Positions 37,374 to 46,849 of a DNA stretch of 64,000 bases are shown here, one piece after another. The stretch is from CAMAXB01 sp964476565 (GTDB taxonomy: Bacteria; Verrucomicrobiota; Verrucomicrobiia; Opitutales; Opitutaceae), in contig CAYZBG010000002.1 in NCBI GenBank assembly GCA_964476565.1, forward strand, positions 1 through 64,000, read 5' to 3'. The notes under the pieces were generated by a model. That model was not told the origin of the DNA. It did no database searches and was given only the letters and a program-made list of their open reading frames with translations. The stretch's first letter is position 1; each line of letters starts with the position of its first letter. A program made the position numbers and the translations under genes.

Positions 37374-38047
37374 GGGGAGGCCACGGGCGTCGCGCCCGCC
37401 GCCGTTTCGACCGCGGCCATGACGCGGGTCGCGTGAAGACGGAGCGCTCCTTCCGGATCGAGGCCCTTGGCGCGGGCCGCCGCCGTGAGTTCGAAGAGCA
37501 TGCGACCCAACGCGGCCTCGTCGAGGTGCGCGCCCAGGGCCCGGACCTGGTCGGTGTCGACCACGCCCGCCGCCGGCAGACCCTGTTTGTCGATCTGCTT
37601 CCAGACCGCCTCGGCGAACATGAGCGCGGGCAGACGCGGTGGGAGGGACTTGAACACGCCGGTCTTCGCGGGCGCGTTCTTCTTCTCCTGCGCCTTGATC
37701 GCCTCCCATTGGGTGATGACCTGGTCGGAGGTCTCGAGCCGGCCTTCGCCAAACACGTGTGGGTGCCGGCGGATGAGTTTCTCGTTCACCTCGCGCGCCA
37801 CGGCCTCGAGGTCGAAGTGACCGGCCTCCTCAGCCAGTTGCGCGTGAAAGACCACCTGGATGAGCACGTCGCCGAGTTCCTCGCGCATGTGCGGAAAATC
37901 GAGCCGGTCGATCGTGTCGATCAGTTCGCTCACCTCGTCGATCAGGCAGCGCACCAGGGTGGCATGCGTCTGCTCCTGGTCCCACGGGCAGCCGCCGGGA
38001 CCGCGCAGGCGGGCGATGGTGTGGCGAAGGTCTTCGATCGCGCTCAT
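37370..38047 (-). CDS. mazG: MazG-type nucleotide pyrophosphohydrolase
   Basis: A 225-residue all-alpha NTP pyrophosphohydrolase. LRGPGGCPWDQEQTHATLVRCLIDEVSELIDTID and MREELGDVLIQVVFHAQLA provide the EExxE...ExxD metal-binding residues, followed by EKLIRRHPHVFGE, a MazG hallmark. It is slightly shorter than E. coli MazG (about 260). It shares an ATGA junction with the recombinase gene downstream and is divergent from trpC. Confidence 0.92.
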   Translation of the reverse strand: MSAIEDLRHTIARLRGPGGCPWDQEQTHATLVRCLIDEVSELIDTIDRLDFPHMREELGDVLIQVVFHAQLAEEAGHFDLEAVAREVNEKLIRRHPHVFGEGRLETSDQVITQWEAIKAQEKKNAPAKTGVFKSLPPRLPALMFAEAVWKQIDKQGLPAAGVVDTDQVRALGAHLDEAALGRMLFELTAAARAKGLDPEGALRLHATRVMAAVETAAGATPVASP

Positions 38048-38134
38048 GCGTGGAAGGAGAACCAGCCCCGCGCCGAAATCCACGTTAATTTCCGGGCTGG
38101 TTTTCAGGCGCTCCCTGTGTTTCGTGGACCGTCT

Positions 38135-38932
38135 ATGTCCGACAAGCTCACCGAGATCATGGCCTGGAAGCGGCAGGAGGTCGCCCCGCGCGTGCGGCCG
38201 GTTTCCCTCGCGGAACTGCGGACGCTCGATGCCAGCCTGCCCCGCCCGCCGTCGTTCGCGGCCGCCCTGCGCCGGTCCGACGGGCAACTCGGGGTGATCG
38301 CGGAGATCAAACGCCGTTCGCCCTCGGCCGGAGCGATTGCCGACGGCATCTCGGCCACGGAGCAGGCCCGCCGCTACCGCGCCGCCGGGGCCAGCGCCCT
38401 GTCGGTGTTGACCGACACGAAGTACTTTGGCGGCACGCTTGACGACCTGCGCGGGGTGACCGCCTTTTTCCAAGCCGAGCCGCCCGCCGTACCCTGCCTG
38501 CGCAAGGATTTCATGGTGCACCCGATCCAGGTGCACGAGGCCCGCGCCGCCGGGGCCAGCGCCATCTTGATCATCGTCCGGGCCCTGACCGACGACGACA
38601 TGCGCACGCTGTTCGACGCCGCCCAGGCCGCCGGGCTCGATGCGCTGTTTGAGATTCACACCGAGGCCGAGCTCGACCGGGCGCTGCGCCAGGGGGCGAA
38701 GATCATCGGGGTCAACAACCGCGACCTTGCGATCTTCAAGACCGACCTCGGGCTGAGCGAACGCCTGATCCCGCGATTCCCGCGCGATGTGATCGCGGTG
38801 AGCGAGAGCGGCATCTTCACTGGGGCTGACGCCGCCCGCGTGCGCGCCGCCGGGGCACACGCGATCCTCTGCGGCGAGGCGTTGATGAAGGCCCCGGATC
38901 CCGGCGCCCTCATCGCGGCGTTCCGCGCCTGA
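38135..38932 (+). CDS. trpC: Indole-3-glycerol phosphate synthase
   Basis: A 265-residue TIM-barrel enzyme of tryptophan synthesis. Active-site blocks are VIAEIKRRSPSAG, LSVLTDTKYFGG, CLRKDFMVHPIQVHEARAAGA, IGVNNRDLAIF and SESGIF. It stands alone, without other trp genes in view. The ATG at 38135 is 87 bp from the divergent mazG start, so the shared gap must hold both promoters. Confidence 0.95.
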   Translation: MSDKLTEIMAWKRQEVAPRVRPVSLAELRTLDASLPRPPSFAAALRRSDGQLGVIAEIKRRSPSAGAIADGISATEQARRYRAAGASALSVLTDTKYFGGTLDDLRGVTAFFQAEPPAVPCLRKDFMVHPIQVHEARAAGASAILIIVRALTDDDMRTLFDAAQAAGLDALFEIHTEAELDRALRQGAKIIGVNNRDLAIFKTDLGLSERLIPRFPRDVIAVSESGIFTGADAARVRAAGAHAILCGEALMKAPDPGALIAAFRA

Positions 38933-38958
38933 TCGGCGTTCGCACAGCGGCAACCGAG

Positions 38959-39100
38959 GGAGCGGCGGCACTCCTGCCGCCGGGGTTGATGCAGGGGCGA
39001 CCGTTTCGGCCCGCCATTCCACCCGAGCACACTTCGTCCCGAGCGGGCGACACGCCCGCTGCTCCATCTCCCTATCCGGCGGCAGGAGTGCCGCCGCTCC
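38959..39100. repeat. Perfect 25-bp inverted repeat with inner hairpin
   Basis: Positions 38959-38983 and 39076-39100 are exact reverse complements; each arm is itself a hairpin around GCGGCA-CTCC-TGCCGC. Between them AGCGGGCG/CGCCCGCT (39042-39060) forms another stem. The element fills the gap between convergent trpC and MscS genes and is REP/BIME-like in layout. Confidence 0.8.
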
Positions 39101-39108
39101 GCCCCGAC

Positions 39109-39969
39109 CTAGGCCGACTTCTTCGGCGCGACGGTGTGCAGGTGCACGTCGCGCTGCGGGAAGGGAATGGTGCAGCCGGCGGATTCGAGCGCGGCCTTGA
39201 TGCGTTCGTTCAAATCGAACTTCACCTGGAGGAAGTCGGTGCGCGCCACCCAAGGCCAAACCACGAGGTTCACGCTGCTGTCGGCCAGCTCCATCACGCC
39301 GACAATCGGGGCGGGATCCTTGAGAATGCGCGGGTCGGCGTTGAGCACCTCCCAGATCGCCTTCTTCGCCGCGGCGATGTCGTCGTCGTAGGCGATGCCA
39401 AACTTCAGATCGCAGCGGCGCGTGTCCTTCGCGGCGAAGTTGGTGATGCTGCCGCCGGTGATGGCCGAGTTGGGCACAATCACGCCCAGGTTGTCGGGCG
39501 TGCGCAGGTTGGTGGTGAAGATCGAGATCTCCTCGACGATGCCCTTCACCCCGCCGGCTTCGATGAAGTCGCCGATTTTGAAGGGACGAAAGATGACGAT
39601 GAGTACGCCCGCGGCGAAGTTGGACAATGAGCCCTGCATCGCGAGACCGATGGCCAGACCGGCGGCACCGATGATCGCAACCATCGACGTGGTCTTCACC
39701 CCCACCACGTCGAGCGCAGCCATCACGACCACGATCAGCAACAGGGTGTACGCAATCCGCGTTAGAAACCGCCCGAGCGTCGGCTCGATCTTCGCCCGGG
39801 TGAGGGCGCCGGCCACGAGGCCGCTGATGAAACGCGCGACCCACTTGCCGATGAAGAAGATCAGCAGCGCGCCCAGCAGGCGCAGCAGGAAGGCCAGACC
39901 TTCGGTCGCGAGCCAGATTTGCACGGCATCGATCAGGGAATTGAAGGAAGAGGTGTCTCCGGTGGGCAT
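39109..39969 (-). CDS. MscS family mechanosensitive channel
   Basis: A 286-residue inner membrane channel. Three hydrophobic segments precede the pore-forming VKTTSMVAIIGAAGLAIGLAMQGSLSNFAAGVLIVIFRPFKIGDFIE, the MscS core. VPNSAITGGSITNF and the C-terminal alpha/beta domain follow. Size matches E. coli MscS (286). The ATG at 39969 is preferred to a TTG three codons upstream. It opens on osmotic downshock in known homologues. Confidence 0.93.
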   Translation of the reverse strand: MPTGDTSSFNSLIDAVQIWLATEGLAFLLRLLGALLIFFIGKWVARFISGLVAGALTRAKIEPTLGRFLTRIAYTLLLIVVVMAALDVVGVKTTSMVAIIGAAGLAIGLAMQGSLSNFAAGVLIVIFRPFKIGDFIEAGGVKGIVEEISIFTTNLRTPDNLGVIVPNSAITGGSITNFAAKDTRRCDLKFGIAYDDDIAAAKKAIWEVLNADPRILKDPAPIVGVMELADSSVNLVVWPWVARTDFLQVKFDLNERIKAALESAGCTIPFPQRDVHLHTVAPKKSA

Positions 39970-40062
39970 GATGCCCAAGGTGTCGTCTTCCCCCGGTCGC
40001 GGTCAACCCCGGCGGGCGGTTTGACCTCCAGAGGGTCCCGCCTCCAAGCTCCGGTCCTCCGC

Positions 40063-40893
40063 ATGCCGCTTTCGCCCACCGCCACCCGCGACCTGCTCGC
40101 CCAGCTCGGCCATTCGCCCAAACGGTTCCTCGGGCAAAACTTCCTCGTCGATGGCAACATCGTGCGCAAGTCGCTCGAGCTCGCCGGCGTCTCCACCGCC
40201 GACCGGGTCGTCGAGATCGGCCCCGGCCTCGGCACCCTGACCTCGGCCTTGCTCGAGTCCGGCGCCGCGGTCTGGGCCGTCGAGAAGGACGAACGCCTGC
40301 ACGCCCACCTGACGGCGACGCTGGCCCCGCGTTTCCCGGAGCGGTTCCACCTGCTGCTGGGCGACGCGCTCGATCATCCGCTCGCCGACCTGCCTGCGGC
40401 GGAGGCGGCGGCGGGCTTCAAGGTCGTGGCCAATCTGCCCTACGCCATCTCCACGCCGTGGATGGATGCCGTGCTCTCCGGTCCCCTGCCCGACCGGCTC
40501 GTGCTCATGCTGCAACAGGAGGCGGCGCAACGCTATGCCGCCGCACCGGGCGGCAAACAGTTTGGCGCCATTTCCGTGTTCCTGCAGTCAGCCTACGATC
40601 TGGCCCCGGGACACAAGGTGGCCGCCGCCTGCTTTCACCCGCGCCCCGACGTCGAATCCTACCTGCTGCACCTGGTGCGCAAGCCGTCGCCGTTTCGCTT
40701 CAGCCCGGAAGCCAAGGCCCTCGTGCGGGCGGCCTTTCAACAGCGGCGCAAACAGATCGGCGCCCTCATGCGGGAAGAGTTGCCCGATGCCGGCGCCGCC
40801 TGGCTCGCCCACCTCGCCACCTTCGGCCTCGATGGCCGCGCCCGGGCCGAGCAGATCCCCGTCGCCGCGTGGCAATCCCTGCTGGCGACTTGA
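40063..40893 (+). CDS. rsmA: 16S rRNA dimethyladenosine transferase
   Basis: A 276-residue SAM-dependent methyltransferase (KsgA). KRFLGQNFLVDGNIVRK opens the domain, VVEIGPGLGTLTSALLE is the SAM-binding motif, and VVANLPYAISTPW contains the NLPY catalytic motif. FHPRPDVESYLLHL and RKQIGALM lie in the C-terminal domain. It dimethylates two adenosines near the 3' end of 16S rRNA. It follows the divergent MscS gene by 93 bp. Confidence 0.96.
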   Translation: MPLSPTATRDLLAQLGHSPKRFLGQNFLVDGNIVRKSLELAGVSTADRVVEIGPGLGTLTSALLESGAAVWAVEKDERLHAHLTATLAPRFPERFHLLLGDALDHPLADLPAAEAAAGFKVVANLPYAISTPWMDAVLSGPLPDRLVLMLQQEAAQRYAAAPGGKQFGAISVFLQSAYDLAPGHKVAAACFHPRPDVESYLLHLVRKPSPFRFSPEAKALVRAAFQQRRKQIGALMREELPDAGAAWLAHLATFGLDGRARAEQIPVAAWQSLLAT

Positions 40894-40928
40894 AAGTTGC
40901 CCGCGGCGCAGTAACGAAAGAGGTCGCC

Positions 40929-41588
40929 ATGATCCGAGCTTTGCTGACCCCGTTGCTTGTCATTCTGTTTTGTTCGAGCCTGGTCGCCCAGACCAGCCGC
41001 ACCGGGGGACGGTTGGAGAACGGACGCTACCTTTCGCCCACCGGCCTTTTCAGCGTCGCCATTCCCGTGTTGCCCGAACTGGGGGGAACGATGGACGAGA
41101 CGCCCAATGTCGTGACGTTTCGCGATGCGTTTTTGGTCCACGCCAGCATCGCCTGCTTCCCGATGGACGCCACGCAGCGCTGGGAACACGACACCCGCGG
41201 GCGCAAGGACTACCTCGTCTGGTTCTTCACCAACTTCGTTCAGGCGGACTTTCAGGCGCGCTTCCCCGGTTCGCGGGTCGAAAGCGCCAAGTTCCTGCCC
41301 TCCGTGCAGGAGGGCACCCTGCTCGCGTACAACCTCATCCCGGGCGGCACCATGTTTGCCGACCGGCTCGTCTTTCAACGCAGCGATGCCCCGCCCGTGG
41401 CGAAGCGCGGCAACCTCGTGTTCGTCCACCAGCGCCACGTCTTCGTCCTGAGCATTGAACTCGGAGAGAAGGTCGTCGAGGGGGCGCGCTTCACCAAGAC
41501 GGTGGAAGAGGAAGACGAGATTCTGCGCAAACGGCTGTTCGACCTGCTCGACAAGATGCAGTTCGTGACCGCCTCCGCCGCACCCTGA
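40929..41588 (+). CDS. Exported protein of unknown function
   Basis: A 219-residue protein with a clear signal peptide (ALLTPLLVILFCSSLVAQT). The mature part starts with GRLENGRYLSPTGLFSVAIPVLPELGG, a pattern also seen in verrucomicrobial and planctomycetal proteins of unknown role. No catalytic motif is apparent. A strongly charged helix lies near the C-terminus (TVEEEDEILRKRLFDLLDK). It is 35 bp downstream of rsmA and may be cotranscribed. Confidence 0.7.
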   Translation: MIRALLTPLLVILFCSSLVAQTSRTGGRLENGRYLSPTGLFSVAIPVLPELGGTMDETPNVVTFRDAFLVHASIACFPMDATQRWEHDTRGRKDYLVWFFTNFVQADFQARFPGSRVESAKFLPSVQEGTLLAYNLIPGGTMFADRLVFQRSDAPPVAKRGNLVFVHQRHVFVLSIELGEKVVEGARFTKTVEEEDEILRKRLFDLLDKMQFVTASAAP

Positions 41589-41659
41589 ACGGCCCCGAGC
41601 GGGCCTACGCAGTCGCAGGATGGTCCGGCGAGCTGACTGTCCGCGCAGAAAGGCGGGCC

Positions 41660-41687
41660 TTGTCGCCGCCAATTTAATAAATATTCT
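41660..41687 (+). promoter_or_regulatory. Candidate promoter of RND efflux operon
   Basis: TTGTCG at 41660-41665 and TATTCT at 41682-41687 are 16 bp apart in the only AT-rich stretch of the neighbourhood (AATTTAATAAATATTC). Transcription would begin near 41695, about 120 bp before the adaptor ATG. Confidence 0.4.
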
Positions 41688-41815
41688 CGATACCGGTCGG
41701 CTCTTGCGGCGTCTCCACCGCTTTGCCCCGCGTATCTGGTTACCTCCTTTCAACCCGCCATCCTTTCGACACCGTGTTTGTCCGTCTCCGCTCCGTCCGC
41801 CGCACGACCCTCCGC

Positions 41816-42970
41816 ATGACCGTCAGCGGTCTCTTTTGCCTGCTCGGCGGCCTGGCGGTCACCGGCTGCAGCAAGACGGAAACGCCCGCCCCGGCTGCCA
41901 GCGCCTCCGCCGACGCGCGCCCCAACCGGCAGGCGCGGGTCTCGGCGCTCTCGGCCGCGGCTGAGGCGGTGCCGGTCGAGACGGCGGTCGTCACCCGTGG
42001 GCCGATCTCCGCCTTCCTGAGTTTCAACTCGTCCCTCGAAACCGAGGCCGTCGTCGACATCTATCCGCAGACCAGCGGTCAGGTGGAAAAGGTGCTCGCC
42101 GAGGAGGGCACCGTGGTGAAGGAGGGCCAGCCGCTGCTGCTGATCGATGACAGCGAGTTGCGCGTCGATGTCAGCGAGCGCGAAAACAACCTCCGGCACC
42201 TCGAGAGCACCTTCGCCCGCATCGAGGAAATGTTCAATCGCAACCTGATGACGAAACAGGATTACGACGACCAGCGTTACCAGCTCGAGCAGAGCCGCCT
42301 GAATCTGGAGCGCGCCCGTCTCCGCCTTTCCTACGCCACCGTACGCGCCCCGTTCGACGGCGTGGTCACGACCCGCGACACCCAGGTGGGCGCCCGGGTC
42401 GGCACCGGCACCAAACTATTCTCCCTCGTCAAACTCGACGAGATCGTGGCCCGGGTGTTCGTGCCCGCCCGTTACCTGTCAGCCGTGGCCGAGGGCCAGG
42501 CCGCGGTGGTCACTTCGGAATTCATGCCCGACCGCACGTTCACCGGCTGGGTCAAACGCATCAGCCCGATCGTCGATCCCAAGAGCGGCACCTTCCGCGT
42601 CACGGTCGGCGTCCGCGGCGAACAACCCAACGATCTGCCGCCGGGGTTGTTCGTGAACCTGCGCATCGTCACCGAGACCCGTGAGGGCGCCGTACTGTTG
42701 CCCAAGCGGGCCGTCGTCTACGAGGGTGGCGAGCGCTACGTCTACGCGGTGCAGGACGGTACGGCGGTCAAGCGCCGGCTCCAGCCGGGCTACGAGGATC
42801 CATCCCAGATCGAGGCTACGACGGGCTTCGAGCCCGGCGAACGCGTCATCGTGCTCGGGCACAACGGCCTCAAGGACGGGGTGAAGGTGCGCGACGTGAA
42901 CACGCCCGCGCTGCCTACCGAACCGGTCACCGCCGACAAGTCCGCCCTGCCCTCCCCGGCCGGCACCTGA
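41816..42970 (+). CDS. RND efflux periplasmic adaptor (lipoprotein)
   Basis: A 384-residue membrane fusion protein of the HlyD/AcrA class. The N-terminus has a lipobox (LAVTGC near residue 18). Barrel-sandwich halves are VVDIYPQTSGQVEKVLAEEGTVVKEGQPLLLIDD and LSYATVRAPFDGVVTTRDTQVG, separated by a short alpha-hairpin; beta-barrel and membrane-proximal domains follow. It links two RND pumps encoded directly downstream to an outer membrane factor not present in this window. An in-frame upstream start at 41723 would remove the clean lipoprotein signal, so 41816 is chosen. Confidence 0.88.
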   Translation: MTVSGLFCLLGGLAVTGCSKTETPAPAASASADARPNRQARVSALSAAAEAVPVETAVVTRGPISAFLSFNSSLETEAVVDIYPQTSGQVEKVLAEEGTVVKEGQPLLLIDDSELRVDVSERENNLRHLESTFARIEEMFNRNLMTKQDYDDQRYQLEQSRLNLERARLRLSYATVRAPFDGVVTTRDTQVGARVGTGTKLFSLVKLDEIVARVFVPARYLSAVAEGQAAVVTSEFMPDRTFTGWVKRISPIVDPKSGTFRVTVGVRGEQPNDLPPGLFVNLRIVTETREGAVLLPKRAVVYEGGERYVYAVQDGTAVKRRLQPGYEDPSQIEATTGFEPGERVIVLGHNGLKDGVKVRDVNTPALPTEPVTADKSALPSPAGT

Positions 42971-42990
42971 GCCGCCCTCGCGCCCGGCCC

Positions 42991-45900
42991 ATGAGCAAGC
43001 CTTCGGTCAGGTTCCGACCCGAGTCGTCGTTCTACGCGTTCACCGTCCGGCGGCCGGTCGCCATCCTCATGGTGGTGATGGCGGTCGTGGTCTTCGGCAT
43101 CGTCTCCTATCAGCGGCTCGCGCTCACGCTCATGCCCGACATGAGCTATCCGACGCTCACTGTGCGCACCGTGTACCCGGGCACAGCGCCGGAGGAGATC
43201 GAAAACATCGTGTCGCGGCCGCTCGAGCAGGCCCTCGGCATCATCCCCAATCTCGTCGCCCTCAGCTCGATTTCCAAGGCCGGGCAATCCGACGTCATCC
43301 TCGAGTTTCAGTGGAAAACCGACATGACCGCCGTCGCGCAGGAGGTGCGCGAAAAGATCGACCGCATCCGCTTCCCCGAGGGCTCCGAACGCCCGCTGCT
43401 GCTTCACTACGACCCGTCGATGGATCCGATCATGCGCCTCGGGCTGACCGGCCCGCAGTCGCTCTACGATCTGCGTTACCTCGCCGAGAACGACCTCAAG
43501 CGCCGGTTGGAGACCATTCCGGGCGTCGCGGCGATCAAGGTGAAGGGCGGACTCGAGGAGGAGTTTCTTGTGGCGCTCGACGAAAGCCGGCTCGCCGCGC
43601 TGCGCCTCGACATCACCCAGATCGGCCAGCGTCTGCAGCAGGGCAACGTCAACATGCCCGGCGGCAACCTGCGTGAGGGCCAGACGGAGTACCTCATCCG
43701 CACGCTCAACGAATTCCGCACCGTCGACGAGATCGGCGATCTCATCGTCTCGCGCCAGGGCAACGTCGATGTGCGCCTGCGCGACATCGCGACCGTCACC
43801 CGCTTCCACAAGGACCGCGAGATCATCACCCGCGTGAACGGCCGCGAGAGCATCGAGATCGAGATCTTCAAGGAGGCCGACGCCAACGTGGTGGCCATCG
43901 CGGCGACGTTGCGCGAGACGATCTTCGGCACGCCCGCGCAACAGGCCTACGTCGCCGGACTCAATGCCCCCGGCACGAGCGGCGGACCCGAGGCCGCCAC
44001 CGGCAAGGCACCGCGGCAAACCCGGCGCATGTCCGCGATGGAGATGGTCACGCACCGGCAGATGACCGATTTCCTCGCCCAGCAGCTGCCGGAGGGCGCT
44101 GCGCTCGAGTTGCTCGCCGATCAGTCGGTCTTCATCAGCAAGTCGATCGACGAGGTGGAGAGCAACGCCGTCGCCGGCGGCGTCATCGCGGTAGTCGTCA
44201 TCTTCCTCTTCCTGCGCAGCCTCTCGCAGACGGTCATTATCAGCCTCGCCATCCCGGTGTCGATCGTCGCGACCTTTGCCCCGATGTACATGTCGGGTGC
44301 GACGCTGAACATCATCTCGCTCGGCGGCCTTGCCCTCGGCGTGGGCATGCTGGTCGACAACGGCATCGTGGTGCTCGAAAGCATCTTTCGCTGCAAGGAG
44401 GAGGGCGACGACCTCGTCACCGCCGTGGTGCGCGGCACCGAGGAGGTCGGAATGGCCGTCGTGGCCTCGACCCTCACCACCGTGGCAGTCTTCCTGCCCA
44501 TCGTCTTCGTCGAGGGCGTGGCCGGTCAGGTCTTCGGCGACATGGCCCTGACGGTCGTGTTCTCCCTCATCGCGTCACTGTTCGCCGCGCTCTTCCTCAT
44601 CCCGATGCTCGCCTCGCGGCAATTCGGCTCCGACCCCGCCGGACCGCGCGCCCCGGCCAGCGATTACCTGCGCTTCTCGGACGCCTCCGGCACCCACGCC
44701 GTCGTCCGCTCTGCCCGTCTGCTCGCCACGTCGGCCGGGCGCACCGCCCTCGCCCTCACCCTCATCGCCGCCGCCGGCCTCAAGGCCGTGGCGGTGCTGC
44801 TTCTGCTCGTGGCTTCGCCGCTGCTCGCCGCGTTCGGCCGACGGCGCTCCGCGGACGCATCGGCGCCAAACCTGTTCCACCGGCTCGCCGGCTGGGCCTC
44901 GCACGATGCGTTCTGGCGCCTCGAGGGACGCCAGGTCTGGCCGGGATTGCTCTCGTTCTCCGCCGCCAACGGCCTGGCCGCGGGCGCCGCCGGACTGTGG
45001 TCCTGGTGGGCGGTCGGCCACCTTGCCGGCCGTGCGCTCCGGCTCGTCCCCGTCCTCGTCGCCCTCGCCTTCATTTTCATCCGCAGCGGTCTGAGCGTGG
45101 CCCTGCGCCTGGCCGCCACCGTGGTGCAGGCCACCGGCCTGATGCTCATTCAGGCGCTCCTCGCCGTTGCCCGGACCCTCTCCGCCTTGCTCGCCCCCGG
45201 CGGCACCCTCTTCCTCGACGGGTTTGAGCGGAGCTTCCGTTTCCTTCAGGACGCCTACCGGCCGCTTCTGCGCACCGCGCTCGCCCACCGCGGCACGGTG
45301 CTCGCGTCCGCGGTGCTGCTGCTGGCCGGCTGCATCTATTTCGTCCTGCCCCGCGTGGGCAAGGAACTCATCCCGCAGGTGCGTCAGGGCGAATTCAACT
45401 TCGAGCTCACCCTGCCCATCGGCACGCCGCTCGAACGCACCGCCGAGATTGCCGCCCGGATCGATGCAGTCGTGCGCGAGCAACCGGAGGTCGAACGGAC
45501 GTCGTTGACCGTCGGTTCCGAACCGGGCGCCACGACCACGCGCGAAGCCGGTGAACACACCGCCCAGCTGGTGGTGAAGATGAAGACGGGCCTCGGCGCG
45601 GCCGACGAAGGCGTGCTGGTGGATCGGATCCGCGAACGGTTTAGCGACGAACCCGAGCTCGAGCTCGAACTTTCCTACCCGGCCCTCTTCAGCTTCAAGA
45701 ACCCGATCGAGGTCGAAATCCGCGGCCACGATCTCGAGGCCCTGAAGCAGACCAGCCGTGCCGCCGAGACCGCCATGGCCGGCGTACCGGGCGTGGTCGA
45801 CGTCCGTTCCACCCTGCAGAGCGGACATCCGGAAATCCAGGTGGTCTACAACCGCGACCGCCTCACCGAATACGGCCTGAACCTGCGCACTGTGGCCGAC

Positions 45901-46839
45901 CTCGTGCGCAGCAAGGTGCAGGGACGCATCGCCACCGAGTTCCGGCGCGAGGACCAGATGATCGACATCGTCGTCCGCCTGCGCGAAGAGGACCGCCTGG
46001 GCATCGAGGAACTGCGCGGACTCATCATCAATCCGAATGGAGCCGTGCCCATCCCGCTCTCCGCCATCGCCGACCTCACCGTCAGCGAAGGGCCGAGCGA
46101 AATCCGGCGCGTCAACCAGCAGCGCACCGCCCTGATCACCGCAAACCTACGCGACACCGATCTCGCCACCGCCTCCGCTGGCATCGTCGAGGCCCTACAG
46201 GCCGTGGAGTTCCCTTCCGGCTTTTCGTTCAATCTCGCCGGACAGAACAGCGAGATGAAGACCTCGCTCGACAGCCTGCTCCTCGCCTTTGCCCTCGCGC
46301 TCTTCCTCGTCTATATCGTGATGGCGAGCCAGTTCGAGTCCCTCGTGCAGCCGCTGCTCATCATGATGACGGTGCCGCTCGCGCTCATCGGCGTGATTCT
46401 CGCGCTGTGGGTGCTCGGCGTGCCGATCAGCATCATGGTCTTCCTCGGCCTGATCATCCTCGCCGGCATTGTGGTGAACAACGCCATCGTGCTCATCGAC
46501 TACATCAACACGCTGCGCGACCGCGGCATGGACCTCACCGCCGCGATCGTCGAAGCGGGACGCGCGCGGCTGCGGCCCATCTTCATGACCACCCTGACGA
46601 CGGTGCTCGGCCTCGCCCCGATGGCCCTCGGCTTTGGCGAAGGCGCCGAGATCCGGGCGCCGATGGCGATCACCGTGATCGTCGGGCTCACGTCGTCGAC
46701 CCTGCTGACGCTGGTGGTGATCCCGCTGCTCTACTTCCAATTCGGCGGGCGCCGCCGGCAGGTGATTCCGGAGGATCTCTCCACCCCGCCAACGCCCCCG
46801 TCGCCAACCGTGGCGCAGCTCGAACCCGTGGCCCGCTGA
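42991..46839 (+). CDS. RND efflux pump with extra membrane insertion
   Basis: A 1282-residue inner membrane exporter of the AcrB superfamily. Twelve expected helices and two large porter loops are present; helix 4 has LGVGMLVDNGIVVLESIF, with Asp-Asn in place of the common Asp-Asp pair. About 200 residues (roughly 545-755, nt 44620-45270) containing several hydrophobic stretches (TALALTLIAAAGLKAVAVLLLLV, LVPVLVALAFIFI) separate helix 6 from helix 7, explaining the excess over the usual 1030-1050 residues. It lies between the adaptor and a second RND gene, like MdtABC. Substrate unknown. Confidence 0.88.
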   Translation: MSKPSVRFRPESSFYAFTVRRPVAILMVVMAVVVFGIVSYQRLALTLMPDMSYPTLTVRTVYPGTAPEEIENIVSRPLEQALGIIPNLVALSSISKAGQSDVILEFQWKTDMTAVAQEVREKIDRIRFPEGSERPLLLHYDPSMDPIMRLGLTGPQSLYDLRYLAENDLKRRLETIPGVAAIKVKGGLEEEFLVALDESRLAALRLDITQIGQRLQQGNVNMPGGNLREGQTEYLIRTLNEFRTVDEIGDLIVSRQGNVDVRLRDIATVTRFHKDREIITRVNGRESIEIEIFKEADANVVAIAATLRETIFGTPAQQAYVAGLNAPGTSGGPEAATGKAPRQTRRMSAMEMVTHRQMTDFLAQQLPEGAALELLADQSVFISKSIDEVESNAVAGGVIAVVVIFLFLRSLSQTVIISLAIPVSIVATFAPMYMSGATLNIISLGGLALGVGMLVDNGIVVLESIFRCKEEGDDLVTAVVRGTEEVGMAVVASTLTTVAVFLPIVFVEGVAGQVFGDMALTVVFSLIASLFAALFLIPMLASRQFGSDPAGPRAPASDYLRFSDASGTHAVVRSARLLATSAGRTALALTLIAAAGLKAVAVLLLLVASPLLAAFGRRRSADASAPNLFHRLAGWASHDAFWRLEGRQVWPGLLSFSAANGLAAGAAGLWSWWAVGHLAGRALRLVPVLVALAFIFIRSGLSVALRLAATVVQATGLMLIQALLAVARTLSALLAPGGTLFLDGFERSFRFLQDAYRPLLRTALAHRGTVLASAVLLLAGCIYFVLPRVGKELIPQVRQGEFNFELTLPIGTPLERTAEIAARIDAVVREQPEVERTSLTVGSEPGATTTREAGEHTAQLVVKMKTGLGAADEGVLVDRIRERFSDEPELELELSYPALFSFKNPIEVEIRGHDLEALKQTSRAAETAMAGVPGVVDVRSTLQSGHPEIQVVYNRDRLTEYGLNLRTVADLVRSKVQGRIATEFRREDQMIDIVVRLREEDRLGIEELRGLIINPNGAVPIPLSAIADLTVSEGPSEIRRVNQQRTALITANLRDTDLATASAGIVEALQAVEFPSGFSFNLAGQNSEMKTSLDSLLLAFALALFLVYIVMASQFESLVQPLLIMMTVPLALIGVILALWVLGVPISIMVFLGLIILAGIVVNNAIVLIDYINTLRDRGMDLTAAIVEAGRARLRPIFMTTLTTVLGLAPMALGFGEGAEIRAPMAITVIVGLTSSTLLTLVVIPLLYFQFGGRRRQVIPEDLSTPPTPPSPTVAQLEPVAR

Positions 46840-46849
46840 CCGCCTGCCC

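Noticed and set aside
41587..41610. GGCCC-CGAGC-GGGCC hairpin as a terminator after the exported protein gene
   Set aside because: The stem is only 5 bp and lacks a T-run; too weak to list as a feature, although the loop matches the strong terminator at 57006.
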